A stretch of DNA of 64,000 nucleotides from Yoonia sp. SS1-5 (GCF_038443705.2 NZ_CP151767.2:124001-188000); one strand, 5' to 3'; positions 55,510 to 64,000 are shown, counted from the stretch's first letter. Notes: generated by a model from the sequence alone, not told the origin. Numbers and translations: made by a program.

Positions 55510-55932
55510 TTAGTCTGTCGCGGGGCGCCACAATGGGCCGACGGCCAGAAATAGAAAAAGAATGTTCCAGAGGACGTTGGGCCAGTTGCCGGACGTGATG
55601 GAGCCAAGGCTGTCGAGACAGAACCAGGCCAGCGCGCTGGTCAAAAGCGTCTTGCGCACCGGTTCGGGTGCCAGATCATAGACCCAGATCGACAGGCACC
55701 AGACCATGACGCCCCAGCCGACCAGAAAGCCCCCGGTCAATGCGGAAAGGAACCAGATTTCAGGTGCGTCGTAGGATGGGAATCCATCCAATGGCCATGT
55801 CAGAAGGTCGAGGCTCCATCTTGCGGGTTCGTTGAAGGCGGGCATTGTTGCAAGCGTCAGGATCGGCCCAAAGCTTGCGATGGTCAGCGCTGAAATCTTC
55901 AGCCAGAATTTGTGCGTGGTCTGGGTTGCCAT
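55510..55932 (-). CDS. small membrane protein, hypothetical
   Basis: A 140-residue protein with four predicted membrane helices (FWLKISALTIASFGPILTL at the N-terminus, then EIWFLSALTGGFLVGWGVMVW, and two more). ATG 55932 is chosen; a longer frame reaches 56016 but enters the palindromic operator. No family is assigned. It leads a two-gene unit with 55130-55489 and is divergent from the XRE regulator 108 bases away. Confidence 0.7.
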   Translation of the reverse strand: MATQTTHKFWLKISALTIASFGPILTLATMPAFNEPARWSLDLLTWPLDGFPSYDAPEIWFLSALTGGFLVGWGVMVWCLSIWVYDLAPEPVRKTLLTSALAWFCLDSLGSITSGNWPNVLWNILFLFLAVGPLWRPATD

Positions 55933-55991
55933 TGTCGTGCTCCAGGTTTCTTTGTGGCCCAGCCCTAGCGTGATGCGGGTCGGTGTCGCAA

Positions 55992-56006
55992 TTACCTGAC
56001 AGGTAA
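55992..56006. promoter_or_regulatory. XRE-regulator operator palindrome
   Basis: TTACCTGACAGGTAA is a perfect 7-1-7 dyad in the 108-base gap between the two-gene membrane unit and the divergent XRE gene, 34 bases before the regulator's ATG. It probably serves both directions. Confidence 0.65.
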
Positions 56007-56040
56007 GTGAATTCATCCGCGCTTATGTTAGGTTTCGCAT

Positions 56041-56793
56041 ATGACCGGATTCCCAAACTCGCTTAAATCGTGGCGCAAGGCGCGCCGTCTTAGTCAACTT
56101 GACCTTGCGCTAGAGGCAGATGTTTCGGGGCGGCATGTGTCGTTTCTTGAAACCGGTCGGGCCCAGCCCAGCCGTGAGATGGTGATGCGACTGGGCGAGG
56201 CGTTGCAGATGCCGCTGGAGGCCCGCAATCATATGTTGACGCAAGCAGGCTTTGCCGCCCGCTACGGCGGGCGTGACTGGTCGGATACGGAGATGAACCC
56301 GATCCGGCGGGCGGTTGAGCGGATGCTGACGTGCCATATGCCGTTTCCCGGGATTGCCGTTGACCGGCTTTGGACGATCCGGCAGGCCAATGAGGCCGCG
56401 CGCGCCTTGTTTGGCATGTTTGGTGTCGGTGTCGGTGACAGCCTTTTGGCGCTGATGACCTCGGATGTGTTGCCCCCTGTGATCGAGAACTGGCCAGAGG
56501 TGGCCCACCACGCCGCTGCCCGTTTGCGCGTCGAAAGCATGGCGCAAGGCGGTGTGCCTGAATTGGATCAGGCCGCCGCGGCGCTGGCGCAGGTCGGGGG
56601 ACATACTGGCGGGGATGCTGGCCCCGTGATCCCAACGATTTTCAACGCCGGTGATACCCGTTTGAGCCTGTTTGCAACCATTGCCCAGTTCGGCACGCCC
56701 GACGACATCACGCTCGATGATCTGAAAATCGAACTTTACTACCCGATGGATGATGACACGGCCGCCGCACTTGAGGCATTGGGGCAGGCCTGA
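56041..56793 (+). CDS. XRE family regulator with MmyB-like ligand-binding domain
   Basis: A 250-residue regulator with an N-terminal lambda-repressor-type HTH (LKSWRKARRLSQLDLALEA, then VSGRHVSFLETGRAQPS) and a C-terminal MmyB-like domain that in relatives binds a fatty-acid-like ligand (WTIRQANEAARALFGMFG, LSLFATIAQFGTPDDITLDDL). It is divergent from the two small membrane genes, with a 15-base palindrome between. It would act as a ligand-controlled regulator of those genes. Confidence 0.9.
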   Translation: MTGFPNSLKSWRKARRLSQLDLALEADVSGRHVSFLETGRAQPSREMVMRLGEALQMPLEARNHMLTQAGFAARYGGRDWSDTEMNPIRRAVERMLTCHMPFPGIAVDRLWTIRQANEAARALFGMFGVGVGDSLLALMTSDVLPPVIENWPEVAHHAAARLRVESMAQGGVPELDQAAAALAQVGGHTGGDAGPVIPTIFNAGDTRLSLFATIAQFGTPDDITLDDLKIELYYPMDDDTAAALEALGQA

Positions 56794-57303
56794 AATACGG
56801 CGTTTGGGCCTGTGGAGGCAAATTCTGCTTTGATTTCCGAAGGGTGACGTGCGCCGGATGGGCCGCCACAGTACCTGACCCAGCGCGCGATTGCATCACG
56901 CGTCTGCAACGGTCCAACGAAATTGCCATTGTAATACGTAGCGTTCCTCCCTTATGTAAGGGGTACGGATGCCCGCGCGATGTTGCGCGGAGCCATTCGG
57001 GAGAATTCTCTGTCTTGGTTGATTTGGACCGTGGGTCCAACACCGGTTGGACAGCTGATTTGGTCGCTACGACCAGAAGAACGCCCTGGCTGTGTCTACT
57101 CAAGCGCAGACCGGGCCCTGAACGGGCCGCATCCTTACGCGGTCGGAGAAGAAACGCGATGCAACGCGCAGGAATTGACAGGCAAAACAGTGCGGTCCCG
57201 AGGGACCCCGGTTTTGCCCGCGCGCACATCGCCTTAATCAAACATATAACACGGGTTTCCGCGCCTTCCGGGGCGCCGCCGGGGTTACGTGTGAACGGAA
57301 AAA
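56794..57303 (+). promoter_or_regulatory. long structured leader / 5' UTR of rne
   Basis: 510 bases without a supported gene precede rne. It contains the dyad TGGACC-GTG-GGTCCA (57025-57039), GGCCC-TGAAC-GGGCC (about 57113-57128) and a nested hairpin 57181-57218 where GGCAAAAC/GTTTTGCC encloses GGTCCCGAGGGACC. In other bacteria RNase E controls its own mRNA through its 5' UTR, so a similar role is plausible. The transcription start is unknown. Confidence 0.5.
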
Positions 57304-59991
57304 ATGCCAAAGAAAATGCTAATAGATGCCACGCACGCGGAAGAAACCCGCGTCGTTGTGGTCGATGGGAACAAAGTCGAGGAATTTGATTTCGAAAGCC
57401 AGTTCAAGCGTCAGCTTGCAGGCAACATATACCTTGCGAAAGTCACGCGCGTAGAGCCATCGCTTCAGGCGGCTTTTGTGGACTATGGCGGCAATCGCCA
57501 TGGCTTCCTCGCGTTCTCGGAAATTCATCCTGACTACTACCAGATCCCGGTCGCCGACCGTGAGGCGTTGATCGCCGAGGAAAAGGCCTATGCCGAAAGC
57601 CTCAAGGCCGAAGCAGACGCCGAGGATGAGGAAAAGCCAAAGTCCAAACGCCGCCGCAGCCGGGCCAAGCCAAAGGCCGCCGCCGTCGAGACCGATGATG
57701 CGGTCGCAACCGCTGATGTCGAGACCCCGGAAGAGGAAACATCCGGCGATATCAAGGGGATGGAAACCATCGACCTTGTTGCCGAGGATGCCGAACCCGA
57801 AGAGGGTACATCGCCGATGATGACGGTCTCCGAGACGCCGGTGGAAACACCGGCCGCGGGTGAGGATGACGACAGCGACGACGATGACGACCAGCCGTCA
57901 AGCGATCCGCGCAGCAAGGACGAATCCATCGAAAGTGTCGCCGAAGAGGATGACACCGATGAGGTCCGCCCGGTCCGCAAGCCCCGCCCCAAGCGTTACA
58001 AGATCCAGGAAGTCATCAAGGTTCGTCAGATCCTGCTGATCCAGGTCGTCAAAGAAGAACGCGGCAACAAGGGTGCCGCCCTGACCACGTATTTGTCGCT
58101 GGCCGGTCGTTACTGCGTCTTGATGCCCAACACCGCCCGTGGCGGTGGTATCAGCCGCAAGATCACCAATGCCGCTGACCGCAAGAAGCTGAAGGAAATC
58201 GCAGGCTCCATGACGGTTCCTGATGGTGCCGGGCTGATTATCCGCACTGCCGGGTCGCAGCGCACCAAGGCCGAGATCAAGCGCGATTATGAATACCTGC
58301 AACGGATGTGGGAACAGATCCGCGAACTGACCCTGAAATCAATCGCACCCGCGAAGATTTACGAGGAAGGTGACCTGATCAAACGCTCGATCCGTGATCT
58401 CTATTCCAAAGAGATTGACGAGGTCATCGTCGCAGGCGAGGCGGGTTATCGCACCGCCAAGGACTTCATGAAGATGATCATGCCGTCCCACGCCAAAAAC
58501 GTGAAATACTACGCCGAACAACTGCCCCTCTATGCCCGTTATCAGGTCGAGGGCTATCTGAACGGCATGTTCAATCCGACGGTCCAATTGCCGTCGGGCG
58601 GCTATATCGTGATTGGTATCACAGAGGCGCTGGTTGCCATTGATGTGAACTCTGGTCGTGCGACCAAGGAAGGCTCGATTGAGCAGACCGCGACCAAGAC
58701 CAACCTGGAGGCCGCCGATGAGGTAGCTCGCCAGCTACGCCTGCGTGATCTGGCTGGTCTGATCGTGATCGACTTTATCGACATGGACGAGCGCAAGAAC
58801 AACGCCGCTGTCGAGAAACGTTTCAAGGACAAGCTCAAGACGGATCGCGCCCGCATTCAGGTTGGCCGCATCTCGGGCTTTGGTCTGATGGAAATGTCCC
58901 GTCAGCGCCTGCGTCCCGGCATGCTGGAGGCGACCACCCAGATGTGTGCCCATTGTCATGGTACGGGCCTCTTGCGGTCTGACGACAACGTTGCCCTCGC
59001 CATTCTGCGCCAGCTTGAAGAAGAGGGCGTGCGGGGTCGGTCCAAAGAGGTCCTTGTCAAGGCGCCGATCACGATTGCCAACTTCCTGATGAATGGCAAA
59101 CGCGAACATATCGGCGATATCGAGGCCCGTTACGGGATGTCCGTGCGGATCGAATGCGACCCTGCATTGGTGTCGCCAGATTTCGCCATCGACAAGTTCA
59201 AGACGGCAACACGTGTTGTTCCAGATGCCGCGCCGGTTGTGACATCCGTTGTGATGATGGATGGCGATGATGCGGATGCGGTGGAACTGCTGCCCGAGGC
59301 GGAAGAGGCGGAACCGCGCCCCGATGCTGCCGAGGGCGAGGATCGGCCAAAGCGCAAGCGGCGCCGTCGCCGGCGGCGGCGTGGCGGTGGCAATGGTGGT
59401 GAGAACCAGCAGGCCGAGGGGCAGAACACCGCGCAATCCAGCGAGGAAACAGCAAGTGCCGACGCCCCAGCTGAGGCACCGGTAGAGGCGCCCGAGGCGA
59501 CAGAGGAACCCGCGAAGGAAGAAAAGCCCAAGCGTCGTCGCACACGTGCCAAAAAGGATGCCGCCCCGGCCGAGGACGCGGTGGAACCTGCGACGTCCAC
59601 CGATGCGAGCGCAGCACCTGCCGAAGAGGCGCCCGCAGCAGAGGAGGCCAAGCCTGCCCCCAAAAAGCGCACCCGGACCCGCAAGAAGTCGGAACCAGCC
59701 GATGCGGCTACGGACGACGCGCAAGCCGCAGAGCCTGCGCCAGCCGCCGAAGAAGAGAAACCCAAGCCCAAGCGCCGCAGCAGGGCCAAGCCCAAGGCCG
59801 CCGCAGAGGCACCAGCCGAGGCTGAAACTGCTCCGGCAGAAAAAGCGGCGCCCGCACAAGAAGCACCCGTTGCCGAAGCCGCGGTTGCCGCTGTGGCCGA
59901 AGCAACCGCACCGGTCGCAGAGGCGGCACCTGCCCCAGAAGAGAAACCCAAGCCCAAGCGCAAGGGCTGGTGGTCATTGGGACGCGGTTAA
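57304..59991 (+). CDS. rne: ribonuclease E
   Basis: An 895-residue endoribonuclease that organises the degradosome and matures rRNA and tRNA. The S1 domain (residues 35-280) is interrupted by an acidic insertion of about 130 residues (100-225, rich in Asp, Glu, Ser). The DNase I-like catalytic part has VAIDVNSGRATKEG and VIDFIDMDERKNN (catalytic Asp pair). The zinc-link CxxC is MCAHCHGTG. Residues beyond about 650 are disordered, with a run of eight Arg (KRRRRRRRRG-like) and Ala/Pro/Glu repeats ending KRKGWWSLGRG. It has a long leader and a terminator after it. Confidence 0.95.
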   Translation: MPKKMLIDATHAEETRVVVVDGNKVEEFDFESQFKRQLAGNIYLAKVTRVEPSLQAAFVDYGGNRHGFLAFSEIHPDYYQIPVADREALIAEEKAYAESLKAEADAEDEEKPKSKRRRSRAKPKAAAVETDDAVATADVETPEEETSGDIKGMETIDLVAEDAEPEEGTSPMMTVSETPVETPAAGEDDDSDDDDDQPSSDPRSKDESIESVAEEDDTDEVRPVRKPRPKRYKIQEVIKVRQILLIQVVKEERGNKGAALTTYLSLAGRYCVLMPNTARGGGISRKITNAADRKKLKEIAGSMTVPDGAGLIIRTAGSQRTKAEIKRDYEYLQRMWEQIRELTLKSIAPAKIYEEGDLIKRSIRDLYSKEIDEVIVAGEAGYRTAKDFMKMIMPSHAKNVKYYAEQLPLYARYQVEGYLNGMFNPTVQLPSGGYIVIGITEALVAIDVNSGRATKEGSIEQTATKTNLEAADEVARQLRLRDLAGLIVIDFIDMDERKNNAAVEKRFKDKLKTDRARIQVGRISGFGLMEMSRQRLRPGMLEATTQMCAHCHGTGLLRSDDNVALAILRQLEEEGVRGRSKEVLVKAPITIANFLMNGKREHIGDIEARYGMSVRIECDPALVSPDFAIDKFKTATRVVPDAAPVVTSVVMMDGDDADAVELLPEAEEAEPRPDAAEGEDRPKRKRRRRRRRRGGGNGGENQQAEGQNTAQSSEETASADAPAEAPVEAPEATEEPAKEEKPKRRRTRAKKDAAPAEDAVEPATSTDASAAPAEEAPAAEEAKPAPKKRTRTRKKSEPADAATDDAQAAEPAPAAEEEKPKPKRRSRAKPKAAAEAPAEAETAPAEKAAPAQEAPVAEAAVAAVAEATAPVAEAAPAPEEKPKPKRKGWWSLGRG

Positions 59992-60013
59992 CCGCGGCAC
60001 GCAATAGACCGCA

Positions 60014-60050
60014 AAAAAAGGCATCGCCCCCAAGTGGCGGTGCCTTTTTT
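60014..60050. terminator. bidirectional terminator between rne and tusA
   Basis: AAAAAAGGCA(T)CGCC / GGCG(G)TGCCTTTTTT forms a 15-base-pair stem (with one wobble) 22 bases after the rne stop. T6 follows on plus and the mirror on minus; tusA converges from the other side. Confidence 0.85.
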
Positions 60051-60068
60051 GTTTCGCGCCCGGTGCGG

Positions 60069-60296
60069 CTATTTCTTTTTGATCAGATAGACCTGCGCAT
60101 CATCCTGATCCTGCATGTCGATCAGTTCGTGCCCGGCCTCTGCACAGAAATGCGGGACGTCGACAATCGCTGCCGGATCATCGGCCACCATGCGCAGGAC
60201 TTGGCCCTGCGCCAGCCCCTGCAGGCGCTTGCGCGCTTTTAGCACGGGTAGGGGGCACAATAGGCCTTTGGCATCAAGATCTGCATCATGGGTCAT
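60069..60296 (-). CDS. TusA-like sulfurtransferase
   Basis: A 75-residue SirA/TusA-fold protein; the persulfide Cys is in KGLLCPLPVLKARKRL (CPxP motif). TusA carries sulfur for thiolation of tRNA wobble uridine, molybdenum cofactor or sulfur oxidation. Without neighbours in those pathways the exact route is not clear. ATG 60296 is the obvious start. It is convergent with rne and divergent from ccdA. Confidence 0.9.
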   Translation of the reverse strand: MTHDADLDAKGLLCPLPVLKARKRLQGLAQGQVLRMVADDPAAIVDVPHFCAEAGHELIDMQDQDDAQVYLIKKK

Positions 60297-60401
60297 ATGC
60301 AGGCGTTAGGATGCATGTTTCAGATTGTCCACCAACTTGTGAGAATTTGCCCCGGTGACCTGTGAGCGCTTCTGCCGTAGGAAGTGCCAAAGGGGAACGA
60401 A

Positions 60402-61157
60402 ATGTTTGAAGCCAGTGCGATTTTTGACGCAGCATTGCTGCCTGCCATGCTTGTGGCGCTGTTTGGGGGGCTTTTGTCCTTCCTCAGCCCTTGTGTGCTG
60501 CCGGTGGTTCCCCCGTATCTGGCCTATATGGGCGGCGTGTCGGTGACCGAACTGGAAGAAGCACGCGCCGCCCGCAGGCGCGTTCTGATTGCAGCGGCCT
60601 TTTTCGTTCTGGGCTTGTCGACGGTGTTTATCCTGCTGGGTATCGCCTTTTCGGCGATGGGCCGGATGATCCTGCAGGTGCAGGATTGGTTCATCTATTT
60701 CGCAGGGATCACGATCATGATCCTTGGGGCGCATTTCATTGGGGTCTTTCGGTTTCGTTTCCTTGATCGCGAGGTCCGGATGGAAGCGGGCGACAGGGGC
60801 GGCTCGGCCTTTGGAGCCTATATTCTGGGGCTGGCCTTCGCCTTTGGGTGGACGCCCTGCCTTGGTCCGATCCTGGGGGCGATCCTTGGGCTGGCCACGA
60901 TGGAAGGTGACGTGACCCGCGGCACCGTGCTGCTTGCGGTCTATGCGATTGGTCTTGGCATTCCGTTCCTGCTGGTTGCGGCGTTCTTCCCGCGCCTGAA
61001 AGGGGTGATGGCCTGGATGAAACGCCATATGGACCGGATCGAGCGGACCTCTGGCCTGCTGTTATGGACCGTCGGGCTGATGATGCTGACCGGGCAGTTT
61101 GCGGCATTCAGCTATTGGCTGCTGGAACGTTTCCCGGCGCTGGGTGCGATTGGCTAA
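60402..61157 (+). CDS. ccdA: cytochrome c biogenesis protein CcdA
   Basis: A 251-residue inner-membrane thiol carrier with six helices. Its two Cys residues lie in LSFLSPCVLPVVPPYLAYMGG and GWTPCLGPILGAILGLA. CcdA/DsbD-type proteins pass electrons from cytoplasmic thioredoxin to periplasmic thiols for haem attachment to c-type cytochromes. AAGGGGA is about 6 bases before ATG 60402. It is followed after 64 bases by the membrane alpha/beta-hydrolase gene; other ccm genes are not in the window. Confidence 0.93.
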   Translation: MFEASAIFDAALLPAMLVALFGGLLSFLSPCVLPVVPPYLAYMGGVSVTELEEARAARRRVLIAAAFFVLGLSTVFILLGIAFSAMGRMILQVQDWFIYFAGITIMILGAHFIGVFRFRFLDREVRMEAGDRGGSAFGAYILGLAFAFGWTPCLGPILGAILGLATMEGDVTRGTVLLAVYAIGLGIPFLLVAAFFPRLKGVMAWMKRHMDRIERTSGLLLWTVGLMMLTGQFAAFSYWLLERFPALGAIG

Positions 61158-61221
61158 GCCCTTATGTTTGGCGTCGTGATGCGCTAGCCTGCGATAAGTG
61201 GATCGCAAGCAAGGGATGGCG

Positions 61222-62487
61222 ATGACCGAAGGCTCCAAACGGGTTTCGCGACGGCGTGTCTTTCACATTCCCGGTTATGATCCGATCCATCCACGGCGCT
61301 ACCGCGAACTTTATCGCAGCGAATCGGCTGCGCAGGCCGATATCAGCGGCTATCAGATCGGCGTGCAGGCCGCGGCGTCTGACACAGGGTTTCGCTGGGA
61401 TGTGCAGGCCCGGATCGACGATTGCGATATCCGGGCCGATATCAATGTGCTCGTCTGGTCAGATATCGTGCGTGACAGCATGGCCCAATCCATTCCGGCC
61501 ACCTATTGGCAACTGGTCCGGACCGCATGGATCTACCTGACAACCGGGACCTTGCGCCGCCTGATGTGGATGCGCAAAGGGCCGGTCATTGCGGCCCTTT
61601 ATCCGGTGGTGATGCTGATCTTTCAGCTTGGGCTGGCCTTGGGCGTCGGATGGGTCCTGGGCCGCTTTGCCGAAAACGGATTGGTGTGGCTGGGCGGGTT
61701 TGCTGGCGGCGGGGTTCTGATGGTGTTGGCATGGCTTGGCTGGGGGCTGAAATATGCGATCTGGGTGGTGGTCACTGGTGCAATCCTGCGGGCGTTCAAA
61801 GCGAGGGATCACAAGCTTTTCGCCTATTACCTGATGCACGACTATGCGTTCTCTGCCCGCCAGTGGGGGGCCAATCCGCCCGAACTTGATGCGCGGATGG
61901 AACAGTTTGCAGCGACGATCAAGGCCGCCTTTACCGATGATATCGACGAGATATTGATCGTTGGTCATTCCTCCGGCGCGCATCTGGCGATCAGCGTGGC
62001 CGCCGATCTTATTCGCAGCGGGGCTGTCGGCGGGCAGGGGCCGCGGCTAGCGCTGCTGACCTTGGGGCAGGTGGTGCCCATGATGTCGTTCCTGCCCCGG
62101 GCGGAGGTTCTGCGGCGGGATCTCGCGTTTCTTGCCGCACAGGATGCGGTGGCGTGGGTTGATGTCTCGGCCCCCGGTGACGGGTGTTCCTTTGCGCTAT
62201 GCGATCCGGTGGCGGTGACAGGCGTTGTGCCGCCCGGAAAGAAATGGCCGCTGGTGATCTCGGCTGCATTTACCCAAAGCCTGTCACCCGCGCGGTGGAA
62301 GGCGCTGCGCTGGCGGTTCTTCCGGCTGCATTTTCAATATCTCTGCGCCTTTGATCAGCCCAAGGATTACGACTATTTCCAGATCACCGCCGGCCCGGTT
62401 TTGTTGGCAGATCGCTATCGGGACAGGCAGCCATCGAAATCCCGCATCGACGTCGCCGCCTCGAAATTCACCTCGCTCGCGCCATGA
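61222..62487 (+). CDS. membrane-associated alpha/beta-hydrolase-like protein
   Basis: A 421-residue protein of unknown function. Residues about 120-205 form two or three membrane helices (LYPVVMLIFQLGLALGVGWVLG, LVWLGGFAGGGVLMVLAWLGWG), followed by an alpha/beta-hydrolase segment with the nucleophile elbow ILIVGHSSGAHLAIS (GHSSG). ATG 61222 is preferred because AAGGG is 6 bases before it; GTG 61198 is also in frame. The TGA overlaps the P450 ATG (ATGA), so the two proteins are translationally coupled and probably work together, perhaps on a lipid. Confidence 0.8.
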   Translation: MTEGSKRVSRRRVFHIPGYDPIHPRRYRELYRSESAAQADISGYQIGVQAAASDTGFRWDVQARIDDCDIRADINVLVWSDIVRDSMAQSIPATYWQLVRTAWIYLTTGTLRRLMWMRKGPVIAALYPVVMLIFQLGLALGVGWVLGRFAENGLVWLGGFAGGGVLMVLAWLGWGLKYAIWVVVTGAILRAFKARDHKLFAYYLMHDYAFSARQWGANPPELDARMEQFAATIKAAFTDDIDEILIVGHSSGAHLAISVAADLIRSGAVGGQGPRLALLTLGQVVPMMSFLPRAEVLRRDLAFLAAQDAVAWVDVSAPGDGCSFALCDPVAVTGVVPPGKKWPLVISAAFTQSLSPARWKALRWRFFRLHFQYLCAFDQPKDYDYFQITAGPVLLADRYRDRQPSKSRIDVAASKFTSLAP

Positions 62488-63857
62488 CAACCCCGTTGCC
62501 CCCAAAGCCACCGTCGCGACCTGATAACGTCTCGCTGTGGCGGTATATGCGGTTATTCCGACAGGATATCCTTTCCGCGCAGCCCGCAAGGCTTTACGGG
62601 GCATGGATGGCGGCGTTTCGAACGCCCTTCTTTCGCAGCTATCTGATCAATGACCCTGATCTGCTGCGGCTTGTGCTGTCCGAACGACCGGATGACTTTC
62701 CCAAATCCGACCGGATCGGTGCCGGGTTACGCCCGCTGTTGGGCGAGAGCGTCTTTGTCACCAATGGCGAGATCTGGAAGCGGCAGCGGCGGATCATTGA
62801 CCCCGCTTTCGAAGGCGGGCGTTTGCGGGACACATTTGCGGGGATCAAGGCCGCAAGCGATGCAGGTGCTGTGCGGTTGGCATCACGTGCAACGGGCGCA
62901 CCCGTCGAGATAGAGGCCCTGACCAGCCATATCGCCGCTGACGTCATTTTTCGGACACTGTTTTCGATCCCGATTGAGGATGAAACCGCCGCCGCGGTCT
63001 TTCAGGCATTTCAGGCCCATCAGCAAAGTCAGCCGATCCTGAACCTTGCCGCGTTCATCCCCGGGCCGCGTTGGATGCCCCGGTTCTTCAATCGCAAGAC
63101 CCGGCAGACAGCACGCACGATCCGCAGATTGATCACCGGGATGGCTGACGCACGACAGGCGGCGATTGATGCGGGCGCTGCCCCTGATGATCTTGCCACA
63201 AAGATCATGACAACGCCGGACCCGGTATCTGGGACCTGCTTTTCCAAGGACGAAATGATTGACCAGATCGCGATCTTTTTTCTGGCCGGGCATGAAACCA
63301 GCGCCTCTGCGCTTGGCTGGGCGCTGTATCTTCTGGCGCTTTATCCGGACTGGCAGGACCGCGTCGCGGCAGAGGCGGCGGCCTATGATGGCAGCTTTGC
63401 GGGCTTGTCATCGCTGAAGATCACGCGCGACGTCTTTCGCGAAACATTGCGCCTGTATCCACCCGTGCCAATGATGGTGCGCCAGACGGTGCAGCCCGAG
63501 ATGTTTCGCGACCGGTCCGTGGCACCCGGTGCGCAGGTTGTCATCTCGCCTTGGCACCTGCACCGGCACACACGGTTCTGGGACAATCCTGACGGGTTTG
63601 ATCCGGCGCGCTGGGATGGTGACGCGGCACGGCAGGCGGCGCGTCATGCCTATCTGCCATTCTCGACGGGGCCGCGTGTGTGTAGCGGCGCTGGTTTTGC
63701 GATGATCGAAGGGGCTGTTGTTTTGGCCGGGCTTTTGCGGGCTTACCGGTTTTCGCTGGTCCCCGACAAAACCCCCGTGCCCATGGCGCAACTGACGGTC
63801 AGATCGCGTGCCGGGATCTGGCTGCGATTCGAACCACGTGACAAAACCGTTTCCTAA
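62484..63857 (+). CDS. cytochrome P450
   Basis: A 457-residue P450. The I-helix oxygen-binding motif is FLAGHETSASALGW, the K-helix ETLRLYPPVP, and the haem loop FSTGPRVCSGAGFAM with the thiolate Cys at residue 400. The family uses NAD(P)H through ferredoxin partners to hydroxylate lipids or small molecules; no ferredoxin or reductase is adjacent. The nearest relatives by look are CYP-type fatty-acid or terpene hydroxylases (HTRFWDNPDGFDPARW). The start overlaps the hydrolase stop by four bases. Confidence 0.94.
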   Translation: MTTPLPPKPPSRPDNVSLWRYMRLFRQDILSAQPARLYGAWMAAFRTPFFRSYLINDPDLLRLVLSERPDDFPKSDRIGAGLRPLLGESVFVTNGEIWKRQRRIIDPAFEGGRLRDTFAGIKAASDAGAVRLASRATGAPVEIEALTSHIAADVIFRTLFSIPIEDETAAAVFQAFQAHQQSQPILNLAAFIPGPRWMPRFFNRKTRQTARTIRRLITGMADARQAAIDAGAAPDDLATKIMTTPDPVSGTCFSKDEMIDQIAIFFLAGHETSASALGWALYLLALYPDWQDRVAAEAAAYDGSFAGLSSLKITRDVFRETLRLYPPVPMMVRQTVQPEMFRDRSVAPGAQVVISPWHLHRHTRFWDNPDGFDPARWDGDAARQAARHAYLPFSTGPRVCSGAGFAMIEGAVVLAGLLRAYRFSLVPDKTPVPMAQLTVRSRAGIWLRFEPRDKTVS

Positions 63858-64000
63858 ACCGCTTAAATTATTAACATATTCTTAACTTTAGCCGTAAATT
63901 TGAAACGCTGAGATCTAGAAATGCGGTGTAAATGCCTCAATTCGTTCACATTTGCGCCAAGTGCCGTGGCGATCCGCTAGACATAAAAGGGATTTTGTGA
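63858..64000. other. AT-richer intergenic end of window
   Basis: 143 bases after the P450 gene, with AT-rich stretches (AAATTATTAACATATTCTTA). A frame 63932-64000 could encode 22 residues with one CxxC, but nothing supports it as a gene. Confidence 0.3.

Noticed and set aside
58735..59859. 374-residue minus-strand ORF opposite rne
   Set aside because: It mirrors the Ala/Pro/Glu and Arg repeats of the rne tail as Gly/Cys/Leu-rich sequence, which is a composition artefact.
63932..64000. 22-codon ORF (MPQFVHICAKCRG...) ending exactly at the window edge
   Set aside because: There is no ribosome-binding site or recognised family. The single CxxC is suggestive but too weak to call.
1..64000. CRISPR arrays, rRNA operons, intact insertion sequences
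   Set aside because: No regularly spaced direct repeats, rRNA genes or transposase ORFs were seen.

Overview
The window is a chromosomal segment of an alphaproteobacterium, most likely Rhodobacteraceae (Roseobacter group). The indications are a high GC content, an alphaproteobacterial LexA box (GAAC-N7-GAAC) before recA, a DUF1476 F1-ATPase inhibitor (zeta) gene, an IalB-type periplasmic protein, a methionine synthase split into separate genes, and separate purS and purQ genes. It is mainly core housekeeping DNA with a few accessory or degraded patches.

Layout. 1-6133: end of a sterol-desaturase/fatty-acid-hydroxylase gene; MerR regulator with aldo/keto reductase; dnaB; pyrC-pyrE; then the relic C-terminus of a tyrosine integrase. 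6134-12121: degraded DNA and tRNA-Thr(TGT), a DUF882 peptidase divergent from an L,D-transpeptidase (cell wall), then lpxD, an acyl carrier protein and a ketoacyl synthase (envelope lipid). 12122-13187: ialB, preceded by an unusual non-coding stretch holding a five-codon leader ORF buried in a terminator and a candidate small RNA with anti-Shine-Dalgarno sequences. 13188-21771: HerA-like ATPase, gamma-glutamyltransferase, a 269-bp MITE-like element inserted at CTAG, a one-carbon operon (Virulence_fact protein, MetF-like reductase, pterin methyltransferase), ppx and rlmE.

21878-29154: TetR regulator divergent from an enoyl reductase-like gene with paired operators, an orphan TRAP binding protein, and the glp regulon (glpK, glpD, divergent glpR). 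29155-31850: an AT-richer insert with one large TPR/SEC-C protein of conflict-system type. 31853-41871: sulfotransferase, recA, alaS, DUF1330, typA, a TbpB-like lipoprotein, icd, tRNA-Met. 41984-51950: purM-purN, rnd, sufE, the corrinoid operon (DUF1638, small membrane protein, B12-binding protein), a radical SAM protein, the homocysteine methyltransferase, the ATPase inhibitor, purC-purS-purQ. 51996-64000: a DctB/DctD-like two-component pair whose regulator lacks the GAFTGA loop, two small membrane proteins divergent from an XRE regulator, rne with a long structured leader, tusA, ccdA, and a membrane alpha/beta-hydrolase coupled to a cytochrome P450.

The clearest functional link is methionine synthesis. 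The homocysteine-binding (48598-49608), corrinoid (46678-47385) and methyl-folate (17338-18405) parts of MetH are separate proteins at two loci about 27 kb apart, with a MetF-like reductase beside the folate part. No CRISPR array, rRNA or intact insertion sequence was seen.
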